NCBI GenBank assembly: GCA_951813085.1
Contig: OX638348.1
Location: 1,559,627-1,623,626 of the forward strand
DNA: 64,000 nucleotides
Reading direction: 5' to 3'
Origin: an uncultured Opitutaceae bacterium
Lineage (GTDB): Bacteria > Verrucomicrobiota > Verrucomicrobiia > Opitutales > Opitutaceae
Part shown: piece by piece, positions 18,146 through 27,787 of the stretch
How the letters are laid out: the number at the start of each line of letters is the position of its first letter
How positions within the stretch are numbered: the stretch's first letter is position 1
Notes under the pieces: generated by a model
Database searches by the model: none
What the model was told of the DNA's origin: nothing
The model's input: only the letters and a program-made list of their open reading frames with translations
Position numbers and translations under genes: made by a program

Positions 18146-18535
18146 ATGAAACACAACGGTCTCGACCACATTGCTATAGCAGTCTCCAACACAGACGATG
18201 CCTTGAAACTTTGGAGAGATCAATTCGGTTTCCCAGTCGTTTGCTCCGAAGTGGTAAACGAAGGCACCGTTAAGCTTACCCATTTGGATTTAGGCAATAC
18301 GCACCTGCAGCTGGTTGAACCGATGACTGAGGACCATCCGTTGCGTGACTGGATCGCTCAAAACGGTTCAGGACTCCATCACTTTTGCCTACGTGTCGAC
18401 AACGTCGATACAGCAATCAGTGAGAGCCCTGCGTCAACAGCGCCAATGCCTCATGAAGGCACGCAGGGAAAACGCGCGGTGTTCGTTGATCGCGCAGCCA
18501 CGCAAAATACCTTGCTGGAATATACCGGGAAGTAA
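18146..18535 (+). CDS. VOC family protein (methylmalonyl-CoA epimerase/glyoxalase-like)
   Basis: The 129-residue protein has two beta-alpha-beta-beta-beta units, starting GLDHIAIAVSNTDDAL and repeating at GLHHFCLRVDNVDTAI, with candidate metal ligands His near residue 8, His in HHFCLRVD and Glu in LLEYTG. The pattern is closest to methylmalonyl-CoA epimerase, but the second half is shorter than usual. The sugar-operon context does not favour propionate metabolism, so glyoxalase or another lyase activity is equally possible. Confidence 0.8.
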   Translation: MKHNGLDHIAIAVSNTDDALKLWRDQFGFPVVCSEVVNEGTVKLTHLDLGNTHLQLVEPMTEDHPLRDWIAQNGSGLHHFCLRVDNVDTAISESPASTAPMPHEGTQGKRAVFVDRAATQNTLLEYTGK

Positions 18536-18663
18536 AAGACAGCCCCTTTACTAAAGCGCGGAAGAGTCACATGGGCTCAATCGCCCTTTGACTCCGACGC
18601 TAGCAACGCGTACGCTTCGCAATTGTTAGTCGAACCCATGCCCAACCCCATACGTTCTAACCT

Positions 18664-19977
18664 ATGATACGGAACATCGCCATTCTCGCTATTTCACTCA
18701 TCACCATCGGCTCCTACTCTCAGGAAATGCAGCGAGGGCTGATCCTGAACACCGACCGCGCGTTCGATGGCTACACGCTGTACGCTCCCTTGAGGTCGAA
18801 CGAGACCCTACTGCTCAATATGGAGGGAGAGGTCGTTCACAAATGGACCAGTGACCATCATCCATCTAATTCCGCCTATCTGATGCCGGACGGCTCGCTC
18901 GTGCGTTCCGGAAAAGTTCTGGGCAACGAAGTTTTCGGTAGCCGCGGACCCTCGGGTGGTCGCGTTGAGCGATTTGATTGGGATGGCAATCTCCTTTGGG
19001 ACTACGTGTACTCTAGCGACGAATACCATCAACATCATGACATCGAGCCATTATCCAATGGAAACGTCCTAATACTGGCTTGGGAACGCAGAACCCAGGA
19101 GGAAGCCATCGCAGCTGGCCGCAAGCCAGATACCGTCTCCGATCAAGGAATCTTTCCAGATGTAGTGGTTGAGGTGATGCAGACAGGGCCAAAATCGGGC
19201 AAGGTCGTTTGGGAATGGAAGGCGTGGGATCACTTAGTTCAAGATCTGGATCCCGACAAAAGGAACTATGGGGTCGTCGCTGATCACCCCGGTCGCCTCG
19301 ACGTTAATCTCAATCCACGCCCTCGTCCCGACTGGATGCATTCAAATGCGATCGACTACAATCCCACGCTCGACCAAATCGTTCTCAGTTGCCGCTCTTT
19401 CAACGAAATTATCGTCATCGATCACGGCAAGCCCACCGCCGAAACGGCGGGCCCGGCAGGAGACATTCTCTATCGATGGGGAAATCCCGCAAACTACGGA
19501 GCCGGAGACGCCTCAGATCGAACCCTCTACGCCCAGCACGATGCTCGCTGGATACAAGAAGGTCAGCCCGGCAGCGGCAATATCACGATCTACAATAATG
19601 GATCCAATCGCCCCGACGGAAACTATTCGTCGATTGAGGAGATTGTCCCTCCAATCAATTCTGACGGGACCTACCGCATCCACCCAGGAAACGCCTTCGG
19701 GCCCGTAAAGCCGATCTGGTCCTATACCGCTCGCAACCCCACCGACTTCTACTCTTCATTCATCTCGGGCACGGAACGGCTGCCCAATGGCAACACGCTC
19801 ATTTGCTCGGGCGCCGAAGGTATCTTTTTTGAAGTCACGGCCGAAATGGATACTGTTTGGGAATACCGTAATCCAGTTTCCCGTCCTCCAGCCGGTCCAG
19901 AAGGGCCTCACAGCGTATTTCGCGTTACGCGCTACCCAAAGGACTATCCTGCCTTCAAGAACCGAGACTTAAATTAA
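18664..19977 (+). CDS. Exported arylsulfotransferase (ASST)-like protein
   Basis: The 437-residue protein has an N-terminal signal peptide (about residues 1-19) and a beta-propeller-like series of repeats (GYTLYAPL, VVHKWTSDHHPSNSAYLMPDGSL, NLLWDYVY, GNVLILAWE, HSNAIDYNP, YRWGNPANYG, NTLICSGAEG). The conserved histidines in HQHHDIEPL and MHSNAIDYN and the RLPNGNTLICSG and VWEYRNP motifs fit the arylsulfotransferase family, which moves sulfate between phenolic acceptors. Whether this member is catalytic is not certain. It is followed 6 bases later by the esterase/SMP-30 pseudogene and probably formed an operon with it. Confidence 0.82.
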   Translation: MIRNIAILAISLITIGSYSQEMQRGLILNTDRAFDGYTLYAPLRSNETLLLNMEGEVVHKWTSDHHPSNSAYLMPDGSLVRSGKVLGNEVFGSRGPSGGRVERFDWDGNLLWDYVYSSDEYHQHHDIEPLSNGNVLILAWERRTQEEAIAAGRKPDTVSDQGIFPDVVVEVMQTGPKSGKVVWEWKAWDHLVQDLDPDKRNYGVVADHPGRLDVNLNPRPRPDWMHSNAIDYNPTLDQIVLSCRSFNEIIVIDHGKPTAETAGPAGDILYRWGNPANYGAGDASDRTLYAQHDARWIQEGQPGSGNITIYNNGSNRPDGNYSSIEEIVPPINSDGTYRIHPGNAFGPVKPIWSYTARNPTDFYSSFISGTERLPNGNTLICSGAEGIFFEVTAEMDTVWEYRNPVSRPPAGPEGPHSVFRVTRYPKDYPAFKNRDLN

Positions 19978-19983
19978 TCTAGC

Positions 19984-21755
19984 ATGAGACTCCGCAATCA
20001 TTTGCTCCTATTCGCGCTCGCTTTACCCTATATGGTTGGCGGGGCACTATTCGCTCAGGATGATTGGCCAACCCATCCAGACTCCGTCGAGGATCCTGAC
20101 ATCCCAAAGGGAGAGATTCTCACATTCGAACTCAATGAATCCAAAGTCTTTCCGGGCACCTCTCGCAAAGTATGGGTTTATGTCCCTGCCCAATACGACA
20201 GCTCCCAGCCAGCCTGTCTCTATGTGGGCCAGGATGGCATCAAGTACGATGCAACGACTGTATTCGATAATTTAATTCACAAAGGTGATATGCCTGTTAC
20301 AATAGGTGTATTCGCATTTCATGGACGACTGAAAATTGAAGATCCTGAATCTCAAGTCGATCGATTAAATAGATCCTACGAATACGACAGCCTCCACAAT
20401 CTCTACGCCGAATTCATTGAAGAAGACTTGTTGCCCGCTGTTGAAGCGATGAAAACTAGCAGCGGCCTACCCATACAATTGTCCAAGCGACCCACGGACT
20501 GAATGATTGCCGGCAATAGCAGCGGAGGGATCGCTGCTTTCATGGTCGCATTCTCTCGACCGCAACGTTTTACGCGTGTCTTCACAGGCGTAGGTACCTA
20601 TGTCAGCATGCGCGGGGGCGATCAGATCGCGGGGCTCGTTCGGAAGATCGAACCCAGCCCGCTTCGGGTTTTTCTGCAAGGAGGAACGAATGACAATCAT
20701 CTGGATGTCGGCGATTGGTGGATCGGCAACCAAGCCATGCAACGAGCCCTGCAGTTCGCCGGATACGAAGTTAAGCATGCCTGGGGCGAAGGAAGTCACA
20801 ACGCGAAGCACGCGACGTCCGTCTTCCCCGATGCCATGCGGTGGCTCTGGAAGGATTGGCCCGCCCTACCCGAAAACGGCAAGCACCAAGGCGGGACAAT
20901 CAAAGAAACGATTTACCTGGACGCCGAATGGGAACTCGTCGGCGAGGGATACGGATTCACGGAAGGCCCCGTCGCCGCGCCAAATGGAGAGGTCTATTTC
21001 AATGATCTTCGCCACAGCAAGACCTATCACGTGGACAAGTCCGGTGCAGTTTCGGAATGGACGTCCAATACAATGCGAGCGAACGGGATGGCCTACGGCC
21101 CCGATGGACGCCGCTATGTCCTAGCAGCAACGCCAGCGAAGTATGGGCCTTCGACGCGAATGGAAACAAAGAAGTCGTCGCCGAGGGAATACGCGGAAAC
21201 GACTTGGTCGTAGCCCACAACGGAAATCTTTATGTAACGGAACCGGTTAGCAATCGCAGCCTGCGATCGGATCGAAGCCGGGTTTGGCTGATAAAGCCCG
21301 ACGGGAGCAAAATCGAGGTCGATCACGGATTGAAGTTTGCAAATGGAATCGCCCTATCCCCCGATCAGACTCAGCTGTATGTGGCCGACTACGATTCCAA
21401 ATGGATATACAGCTTTATGGTGCAAGACGATGGTTCACTCGCCTACAAGCAGCGGCTCATTTGGTTGCACCACAAGGATACGGAAGACTCCGCGCATGCG
21501 GACGGAGTTCGTGTCGATCGGATCGGATACATTTGGGTCGCTACAAATATGGGCATTCAAATCTGCGATTCAGCTGGAAGGCCGAGAGCCATCATTCCCA
21601 CTCCGAATGGCCGCGTCGCGAACTTCTGTTTCGCCGGACCAAACTTCGATACGCTCTTCGCGACTTGCGGCGACAAGGTTTACAAGCGGAAGGTCAAATC
21701 CATAGGCGTTCAATCTTGGCAAGCGCCGATCAAGCCAAGACAGCCCAAAACATAG
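19984..21755 (+). pseudogene. Esterase/SMP-30 (gluconolactonase-like) fusion, broken by a stop and a frameshift
   Basis: An N-terminal signal peptide (LLLFALALPYMVGGALFAQ) and an enterochelin-esterase-like alpha/beta-hydrolase domain run to a TGA at 20500-20502. The frame then continues without shift through the nucleophile motif IAGNSSGGIAAF and the catalytic HNAKH-like end, so the TGA most simply replaces an Arg CGA at codon 173. A linker leads to an SMP-30/gluconolactonase propeller (EGPVAAPNGEVYFNDL, then WAFDANG, GNDLVVAHNGNLYVTEP, FANGIALSPDQTQLYVADY). The propeller moves from codon phase 1 to phase 0 near 21110-21120, as expected for a one-base deletion. The two domains would hydrolyse an ester and a sugar lactone in the periplasm. 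Sequencing error at both sites is possible but less likely. Confidence 0.85.
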
Positions 21756-21766
21756 TACCTCAATTT

Positions 21767-22267
21767 TTGAATACACGAAGATCAGTTGAAGGAGACTCGT
21801 CCCGGATAATTGAAATATACAACGAGGCGATCCGGACGGGATATTCCACCGCTGAGACAGAACCCACCACCGTTGAGCAGAAACGAGATTGGTTCGATTC
21901 CCACGATTGCGACGCCTTTCCGATTCTGGTCATTGAAACGGAAAATGAGGTAGTCGGGTGGTCAAGCCTCAGCCCTTATCGCCCGGGACGCCAGGCCCTG
22001 CGCTACACAGCAGAGATCAGCTACTACGTTTCAAAAAATCACTGGAGAAAAGGGATTGGCACGCGACTCGTTTCCGATATCCTAGCGTACGCCAAGTCGA
22101 ACGGCTACCAGACGCTCTTTGGCATTCTCCTCGATTCGAACGAACCGAGTATTCGCTTGCTCGAGCGATTCGGATTCGAGCATTGGGGCCATCTACCAAA
22201 TGTAGCGGAAATCAAGGGATTGAAGCTTGGCCATGTTTACATGGGAAAGCGCATCAATGACTCCTAA
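21767..22267 (+). CDS. GNAT family N-acetyltransferase (phosphinothricin acetyltransferase-like)
   Basis: The 166-residue protein shows RSVEGDSSRIIEIYNEAIRT at its start, the WSSLSPYR and YTAEISYYVSKNHWRKGIGTRL acetyl-CoA site (RKGIGT), and the NEPSIRLLERFGFEHWGHL end, the order seen in Pat/phosphinothricin-type acetyltransferases. The frame is open far upstream, but that part is out-of-frame SMP-30 sequence; the TTG at 21767 places the start where the family begins. The 3' end overlaps the convergent DUF1592 gene by 4 bases. Confidence 0.85.
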   Translation: MNTRRSVEGDSSRIIEIYNEAIRTGYSTAETEPTTVEQKRDWFDSHDCDAFPILVIETENEVVGWSSLSPYRPGRQALRYTAEISYYVSKNHWRKGIGTRLVSDILAYAKSNGYQTLFGILLDSNEPSIRLLERFGFEHWGHLPNVAEIKGLKLGHVYMGKRINDS

Positions 22268-24765
22268 GGACGTGAAAACGAGTCGCTAGCGACTACCAGC
22301 TGTACCAGATCGCGAAATCCGCCACCGTTCGCCTCCAACGATTCGAGCGGAGCGTCTACAGCCGGCCTATCCGAAATCTCGATACGGCGACCCATTGCAT
22401 ATGCGAGCATCTTTTGGGCGAGGGCTCGAGTGAATCCGTCCTCACGCTCCATCATCGCATCTCGAAATTCAGTGATTCCACTGAACGTATGCCCGCTGGG
22501 AAGCACGCCCGACGCGTCTATTTCGCCCCCCTCTTCATACTCGCTCCGCCATTGTCCGATCGCATCAAAATTCTCAAGGGCAAAACCCAAGGGATCAATC
22601 TTCCGATGACATTCCTAGCAGGATGCATTCTCTCGATGAAGCTGCAATTGCTCTCGAATCGTCTGCGCCCCTCGAATATCCGGATCCAAGGGTTCTACAT
22701 CGGGAGGAGGAGGCGATGGAGGCGTACCCAGTAGATTTTCCAGTAGCCAGACGCCACGAACGACCGGAGAGGTGTCGAATCCATTGGCCGTAATCTTTAG
22801 AATGCTCGCCTGACCGAGAAGGCCCCCTCGCCTTGGATCGTTAAGCGACACTTTTTGGAATGCGTCTCCACGAACGCCTTCGATATCGTACAAGGCAGCG
22901 AGCTCCTCGTTCACGAAGGAATAGTCCGCATCCAGAAATCGCGAAATCTTCTCATTCCGATCCAGCAAATCACGAGTGAACAGTTCCGTTTCCCGTCTCA
23001 TGGCGCGTTCCAAATCGTGTTCGTAGTAGTGGCTGAAACGGTTTCGGTCCGGCGGCGCTTCGCCAATCGCTCGTAACGTTAGCCAACTATCCAGAAATCC
23101 GCTAACGAATCGAGTCGATCGCTCATCATCCAGCATTCGTTCAACTTGAGCCCTTCGCGTATTCGCGTTGTGCAAGCGACCCTTATGGGCCAGCTCCAAC
23201 AGCGCGTCATCTGGTGGGCCGCTCCAAAGAAAATAGGACAGTCGCGACGCGACCGCGTAGTCGTCCAATCGATCATCCGCATCGCTGCGCGTGGGTTCCT
23301 CGAGATAAATAAAGGCGGGTGAAATCAATATTGCCTTCAAGCCAGCCTTAAGAGCGTCCAGTTCACTTTTTCCTCGATCGATCTGGGACGATACAACGTC
23401 CATGATTCGTTCGACTTCGTCGGTGCGGGCCGGTCGGCGAAATGCACGGCTCGCAAAGCGTTCGATAATTCGACGCGTTTCACTGGGGCTGAACTCCGAC
23501 CCTCCGATGACGGATTGGAAGCTCGGTGTCGGCCAATCGTCATAGAACGGGCCTTCAATTTCGACCTCATAGATACGAATATGCGGAATCTTGGCGTGCT
23601 TGATCGAGAATGCGAATTTTTCCATCTCTCGGTCTTCCCGAGGCAATGTATGGTCAATTTTCTCATGCGTGATCTGAGCCGTCTTGGTAAATATCGGCCG
23701 AATCTTCATAGCCCCGTTCATGTAGTTGAATCGTGGGGAAAATCCCTTGTGGAGCCAGCTACGCGTCTCGTACCACTGCGGGCCGTCGTCTGCGAGTGTA
23801 AAGGTAGCGAGATTCGGCTCGTACGGCTGGGGAAGATGCAGACGCCCAAACCGTCTGTTCCTAGGCACTATCCGCATCACCAGCGGTTCTTCCGGACGCA
23901 TAGGAACCGTTTTGGCATCGTATTCGTGAAATCGATTTCGAGCTTCTGCTAGCGCCCGTATTGTGTAGTAGCCCTCAACTGGAACACCTTCCTCGAATTC
24001 AAGCAGAGCTCCATAAGCCCCGAAATTGAGCTCTGAATTCGGGTTCTCATAAACATTCAAATAGCTTTGGCCGTGAGCGGTCATATGCCGCTTGTCCAAT
24101 TCAGACTGCTGCAGGAAGGGAGGACCAAATCGCCAAGTACGCGGCTCCGGGCGCTCCGTTGGCCCCAACGCTTTTTCCACGATCTCATCGGCCGCATCCA
24201 AGTAGCGATTGAGTAAATATCCTGAGGTCACTAACGCGTCGCCCACGTTGTCCAAATGCTCGACCGTTCGCTCACTTGGAAACGTTTCTGTAGGATCGAA
24301 CATGCTCGTGTCGATCTGGAATATTTCCTGAACAGTATTCAAATATTCCCGACGGGTGAGTCGACGCAACACAGTCTCGCCTGCTTCTTCCGTACGCGTC
24401 TCATAGGCGTAGTCGAGCGCGTTCGTAAGCCAATCAATCACCGCGAGCCGCTCGCCATCCGAAGGTTGCTTCTCCTCTTCTGGTGGCATTTCACCTAAAT
24501 TCAAGAGATCAAGCATGTCCTGGAAATCAATAAGCAAGTCATCGTTGGCAATAGGATATTCGAGCGTGTCGAATCGGCGATCGCCTTTTTGCTTATCGGG
24601 CCCATGGCAGCCGATGCAATAGGTCCCTATGAAGGGCTCAATCGATTCCTCGAAGCCAACTTCATAGCTCGCCCTACCTGAGCTGCTAAGGCTCGCAATT
24701 GCCATCCACAGCGCGATCGAGCCGATTCCATACGATCGACTCTCGTATCGAATTAGGCCGCTCAT
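22264..24765 (-). pseudogene. DUF1592-type c-cytochrome-like protein interrupted by an amber codon
   Basis: The gene starts at ATG 24765, overlapping the DUF1552 stop in ATGA. After a signal segment it has a TYCIGCHGPDKQKGDRRFD cytochrome motif, followed by DUF1587/DUF1592/DUF1588-type regions (RRLTRREYLNTVQEIF, AFRRPARTDE, DDYAVASRLSYFLWSGPPDD, and LLGQASILKITANGFDTSPVVRG in two parts). At codon 717 a TAG (22615-22617) splits the second CxxCH motif as C-stop-E-C-H. The same frame then continues to 22264 with a DUF1585-type end (ALENFDAIGQWRSEY, QKMLAYAMGRR). A CAG-to-TAG change explains it. An unread stop would leave a protein lacking the second haem site. Confidence 0.85.
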
Positions 24766-26042
24766 CCCGCCAGCTCTAAACCTGTCAGCGTTCCAGTGCT
24801 CGTACCGAAAGAGCCCGTAGCGACACCAAATCGTTGCAACATTGACAGGTAGAGGTTGCACAAAGGTACGCGCCGAATTTCCTCCTTCGGATAAACTTTA
24901 TGCTCCCCATGCTTAAATCCGCCGCCAGCCAAGATGATCGGGAGGTCTTTGTTAACGTGGGCGTTTCCATTTCCCATACCGCTCCCAAACAGGACCATGG
25001 TATTATCCAATAAGCTTTTGTCCGAATCCGGTTCATGGATACTTTGAAGCTTGTTCAAGAAGCGAGCGAGCTGCTCCATTTGAAAGCGCTCGATCGTGAC
25101 GAGCCCATCTACCTTCTCTTGCTTCTTACCATGATGCGATAGGCTGTGGTATCCTGAGCTCAAACCAAAGAAAGAGGTATCGAATTTCGCCCCAGCCAAT
25201 TCGTACGTAGCGATTCGCGTGGAATCGGTTTGCAAGGCTACCGCCAATAAGTCGAACATCACCGGAATATCCGCTACGTAGCTCTGGTTCTCGGGCTCCG
25301 CCATGCTTGGCTTTGGCTTGGGTACGCTGCTCCACCGCTTCTCAAGCTCCAAGCTCGTTTCCACGTCGCGAATGGATGAAAAATACTCGTCCAGCTTCTC
25401 CTTGTCCTTCGCTCCGAGCCTTCGGTCCAAGCTCTTTGCATCGCCCAAGACAGAGTCAAGAATCGATCGTCGCTCAGAATACTGGTTTTCCGCTTTGAGC
25501 TGGGCGTCTCGCCCTTCGTTGATGAACAATTTTCTAAAAACTTCCCGAGGCCCTTGGATGGGCGGCACGCGCACACCCGTTCGTGTCCAGCACATCCGGC
25601 ACCCGCCATGAAGGCCATCTTCTATTCCAACCGTCATCGATGGAAATCGGGTTTGTGAGCCCACATGCTCGGCCGCGCGTTGATCCACCGTGATATTGCC
25701 TTCCGGCATACCCTTTGCATCCTCTTCGCGTACACCGCTCAGAAAGGAATGAACCGCAAAGTGACCTCCCTTTACGCCATGGTCCAAATGGGAGAAAACC
25801 GTCATGGTCTCTCGAAAATCCGCCAGGGGTGAGAGCAGATGCGTCATCTCGTAGCCTCGACCTGCCGTTTTGGGAAAGAACGACTCCGGATGCATCCCGA
25901 ACGAGTTTCCAACGCAAACCATTCGAATCGGATTGCCAGTCGACTCAAGCAGGCTTTTGGCGGGCGCGGCCGCTGCGATAGACTCCAGCGCCGGTAGGGC
26001 CAGCGTGGCGAAGGATGATTTGAGGAACAGGCGCCTATTCAT
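24762..26042 (-). CDS. DUF1552 domain protein with Tat-type signal
   Basis: The 426-residue protein begins NRRLFLKSSFATLALPALES, a twin-arginine-like signal (RRLFLK), and has the family segments CVGNSFGMHPESFFP, SHLDHGVKGGHFAVHSFL, RFPSMTVGIEDG and MVLFGSGMGNGNAHVNKDLP. DUF1552 proteins are distant relatives of DUF1501/sulfatase-like folds of unknown activity and nearly always sit beside a DUF1592-type cytochrome, as here, where the next gene overlaps by 4 bases. The ATG at 26042 is used rather than an upstream TTG. The gene is intact although its partner is interrupted. Confidence 0.88.
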   Translation of the reverse strand: MNRRLFLKSSFATLALPALESIAAAAPAKSLLESTGNPIRMVCVGNSFGMHPESFFPKTAGRGYEMTHLLSPLADFRETMTVFSHLDHGVKGGHFAVHSFLSGVREEDAKGMPEGNITVDQRAAEHVGSQTRFPSMTVGIEDGLHGGCRMCWTRTGVRVPPIQGPREVFRKLFINEGRDAQLKAENQYSERRSILDSVLGDAKSLDRRLGAKDKEKLDEYFSSIRDVETSLELEKRWSSVPKPKPSMAEPENQSYVADIPVMFDLLAVALQTDSTRIATYELAGAKFDTSFFGLSSGYHSLSHHGKKQEKVDGLVTIERFQMEQLARFLNKLQSIHEPDSDKSLLDNTMVLFGSGMGNGNAHVNKDLPIILAGGGFKHGEHKVYPKEEIRRVPLCNLYLSMLQRFGVATGSFGTSTGTLTGLELAG

Positions 26043-26353
26043 GTTCAAAATGAGAATCTAATTCAATGGGGAGTATGCGTCGGATCAGAGCGCTACAGCT
26101 GCATCTTACTAGTATTCCCGCCTTGAGCTGATAATTCGACGTTCTGGTTACCGACGATAACGATTCCATACGTAAACTACGCCCTGCACTCAAGCCGCAA
26201 TCTTCTTTGCTGAGCTCCGTACCCAGCAATTGAAAAGCGCCTAAAAGACAGAGCCCTAAAGTTCGAAACCGACAAATAGATCCCTACACCGTCGATTTTC
26301 TTTCAAACGCTGGAAGCCGAACCTTACAACCAATAGCCAATAATTCCGAAAAA
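26043..26353. other. Intergenic region, no gene seen
   Basis: These 311 bases lie between the start of the DUF1552 gene and the end of the acyltransferase-like gene, both on the minus strand. They should hold the promoter of the DUF1552/DUF1592 pair. No convincing terminator, RNA or repeat is visible; the one 64-codon open frame has no protein-like features. Confidence 0.5.
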
Positions 26354-27607
26354 CTAGATTCGAAGGAACCACTTGTTGCGGTACATCCACCAGCATACGA
26401 GCCATAGGCATAATCCAACGAGAGTAGATTGCGCCATGGGAGCATAGAGCGGTCCCGCGATTTGAAACACGTTATCTCCCAAATGTATCTGCAACCGCTT
26501 GGCCACCCATGGACGCAGGAGCATCTCCATGCAATAGATCGCGATCGAATTCATTCCCACAACCACGAAGGGAAAGGTCCAGCGACGCATTTGCTTAATA
26601 TCGATAATCCAATACAGCGCTGCGAGAATCAGTGCGCACCACCCGGTTGAAAATAGCGTCCAGGAAGGCGTCCAAATTCGCTTCACCAGCGGACAAATCC
26701 CGGTAACGCTCAGAAGCCATCCCAAAACGATTCCGGCAATCCCACCAAGGAGAATCAAGCGCGCTTTCGATTCATTGGAACGACTCGTGCGAAGCAATTC
26801 GCCACACATGAGACCCAAAATCATCGTCGCTAATGATGGGACGAAATTCAAGGTTTGGTAACCGCCCGGATTTGCGGTGAACGGCTTACGCGCTTGGTCT
26901 GAGTCTTGGCCTGTAAAGGGCGCTCGTTCCGGCATCAAGTTGAGAAACCATAGGTCGAACGCGTGGCCCGCATTGCTATTTTTATGCCACGAAGGTCCCA
27001 CATCTTGCAAATGTTCCTGAGCCCAATTCGATGACACATTCACTTCGGGCTTACCCATTTCCAATTCTACGCCAGAATTTGGATACAATACATAGATTAA
27101 CCAAGTACCGACCAAGAGAGCTGCTGTGGCAATCGATTGCGCCTTCGGTCCTTTTCCCCACAACAAGAACAGAAATACGTAACCCAACCCCATTTGTGTG
27201 AGAACATCTGTCATCCACCAACGCGTTAACGGTCCGTGTGAAGTAAGAAAGATGCCAAGAAAAATGAGAATGAGAGCACGTCCAAACGCATGACCGAGCA
27301 TCCGCTGCCGCGATTGCCCTTCCCTCTGTCGCTTCACGTAGGAGTAGGCCATGGATACGCCAACCATAAACATGAAAGAAGGCTGAATAAGATCCCAATA
27401 GCTGCAACCCAACCACTGAACATGCGTCATTTGGTACTGCATGAACGACCAGAACCACGAATCAGGATTCTTTTCTAGATGAGCGGCAGCAGTACCCGCA
27501 ATTCCAAAGCCATGGAAGGCAAGCGTCACCATTATGAGACCGCGGTATACATCGAGCGAAATCAATCGCTGCGGTTTCGAGGATTTCGTTTCGCTTTCAT
27601 CACTCAT
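26354..27607 (-). CDS. HGSNAT-like (DUF5009) membrane acyltransferase
   Basis: The 417-residue protein starts with a short polar leader and then RLISLDVYRGLIMVTLAFHGF, the first-helix signature of the heparan-alpha-glucosaminide N-acetyltransferase/DUF5009 family. Ten or so membrane helices follow, with a conserved loop (HVQWLGCSYWDLIQPSFMFMVGVSM) and a C-terminal WVVGMNSIAIYCM-like helix (VVGMNSIAIYCMEMLL). Lysosomal HGSNAT acetylates terminal glucosamine across the membrane; bacterial versions are uncharacterised. An acetyl transfer onto a sugar or cell-envelope glycan is inferred. The ATG at 27607 replaces an upstream TTG. It stands alone downstream of the sugar operon. Confidence 0.85.
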   Translation of the reverse strand: MSDESETKSSKPQRLISLDVYRGLIMVTLAFHGFGIAGTAAAHLEKNPDSWFWSFMQYQMTHVQWLGCSYWDLIQPSFMFMVGVSMAYSYVKRQREGQSRQRMLGHAFGRALILIFLGIFLTSHGPLTRWWMTDVLTQMGLGYVFLFLLWGKGPKAQSIATAALLVGTWLIYVLYPNSGVELEMGKPEVNVSSNWAQEHLQDVGPSWHKNSNAGHAFDLWFLNLMPERAPFTGQDSDQARKPFTANPGGYQTLNFVPSLATMILGLMCGELLRTSRSNESKARLILLGGIAGIVLGWLLSVTGICPLVKRIWTPSWTLFSTGWCALILAALYWIIDIKQMRRWTFPFVVVGMNSIAIYCMEMLLRPWVAKRLQIHLGDNVFQIAGPLYAPMAQSTLVGLCLWLVCWWMYRNKWFLRI

Positions 27608-27696
27608 AAGTAAAGGGGTAGTCGTCAAGATCAGCTCAATCGATCACTATATATAACTCTCGCAGGGAGCTGTGATCGCAATTGAGCGGCATGGGA

Positions 27697-27708
27697 TTAG
27701 TATACTAA
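27697..27708. promoter_or_regulatory. Perfect 12-bp palindrome TTAGTATACTAA
   Basis: A perfect palindrome about 90 bases upstream of the HGSNAT-like gene and about 80 bases after the end of the sugar operon, in an AT-rich spacer. The size and symmetry suit a dimeric repressor operator, but no regulator gene is adjacent. Confidence 0.35.
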
Positions 27709-27787
27709 CTAAAGAAAACTAAAACTGCGCAAATGTAGCTGCTAATTTCACCAAACCGATTGAATCGTATCCCCGATAAATCTCCTG

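Noticed and set aside
21284-22267. A 327-codon frame read as one protein covering the GNAT gene.
   Set aside because: The first 160 codons are out-of-frame SMP-30 sequence with unlikely composition; the GNAT domain begins at the TTG 21767.
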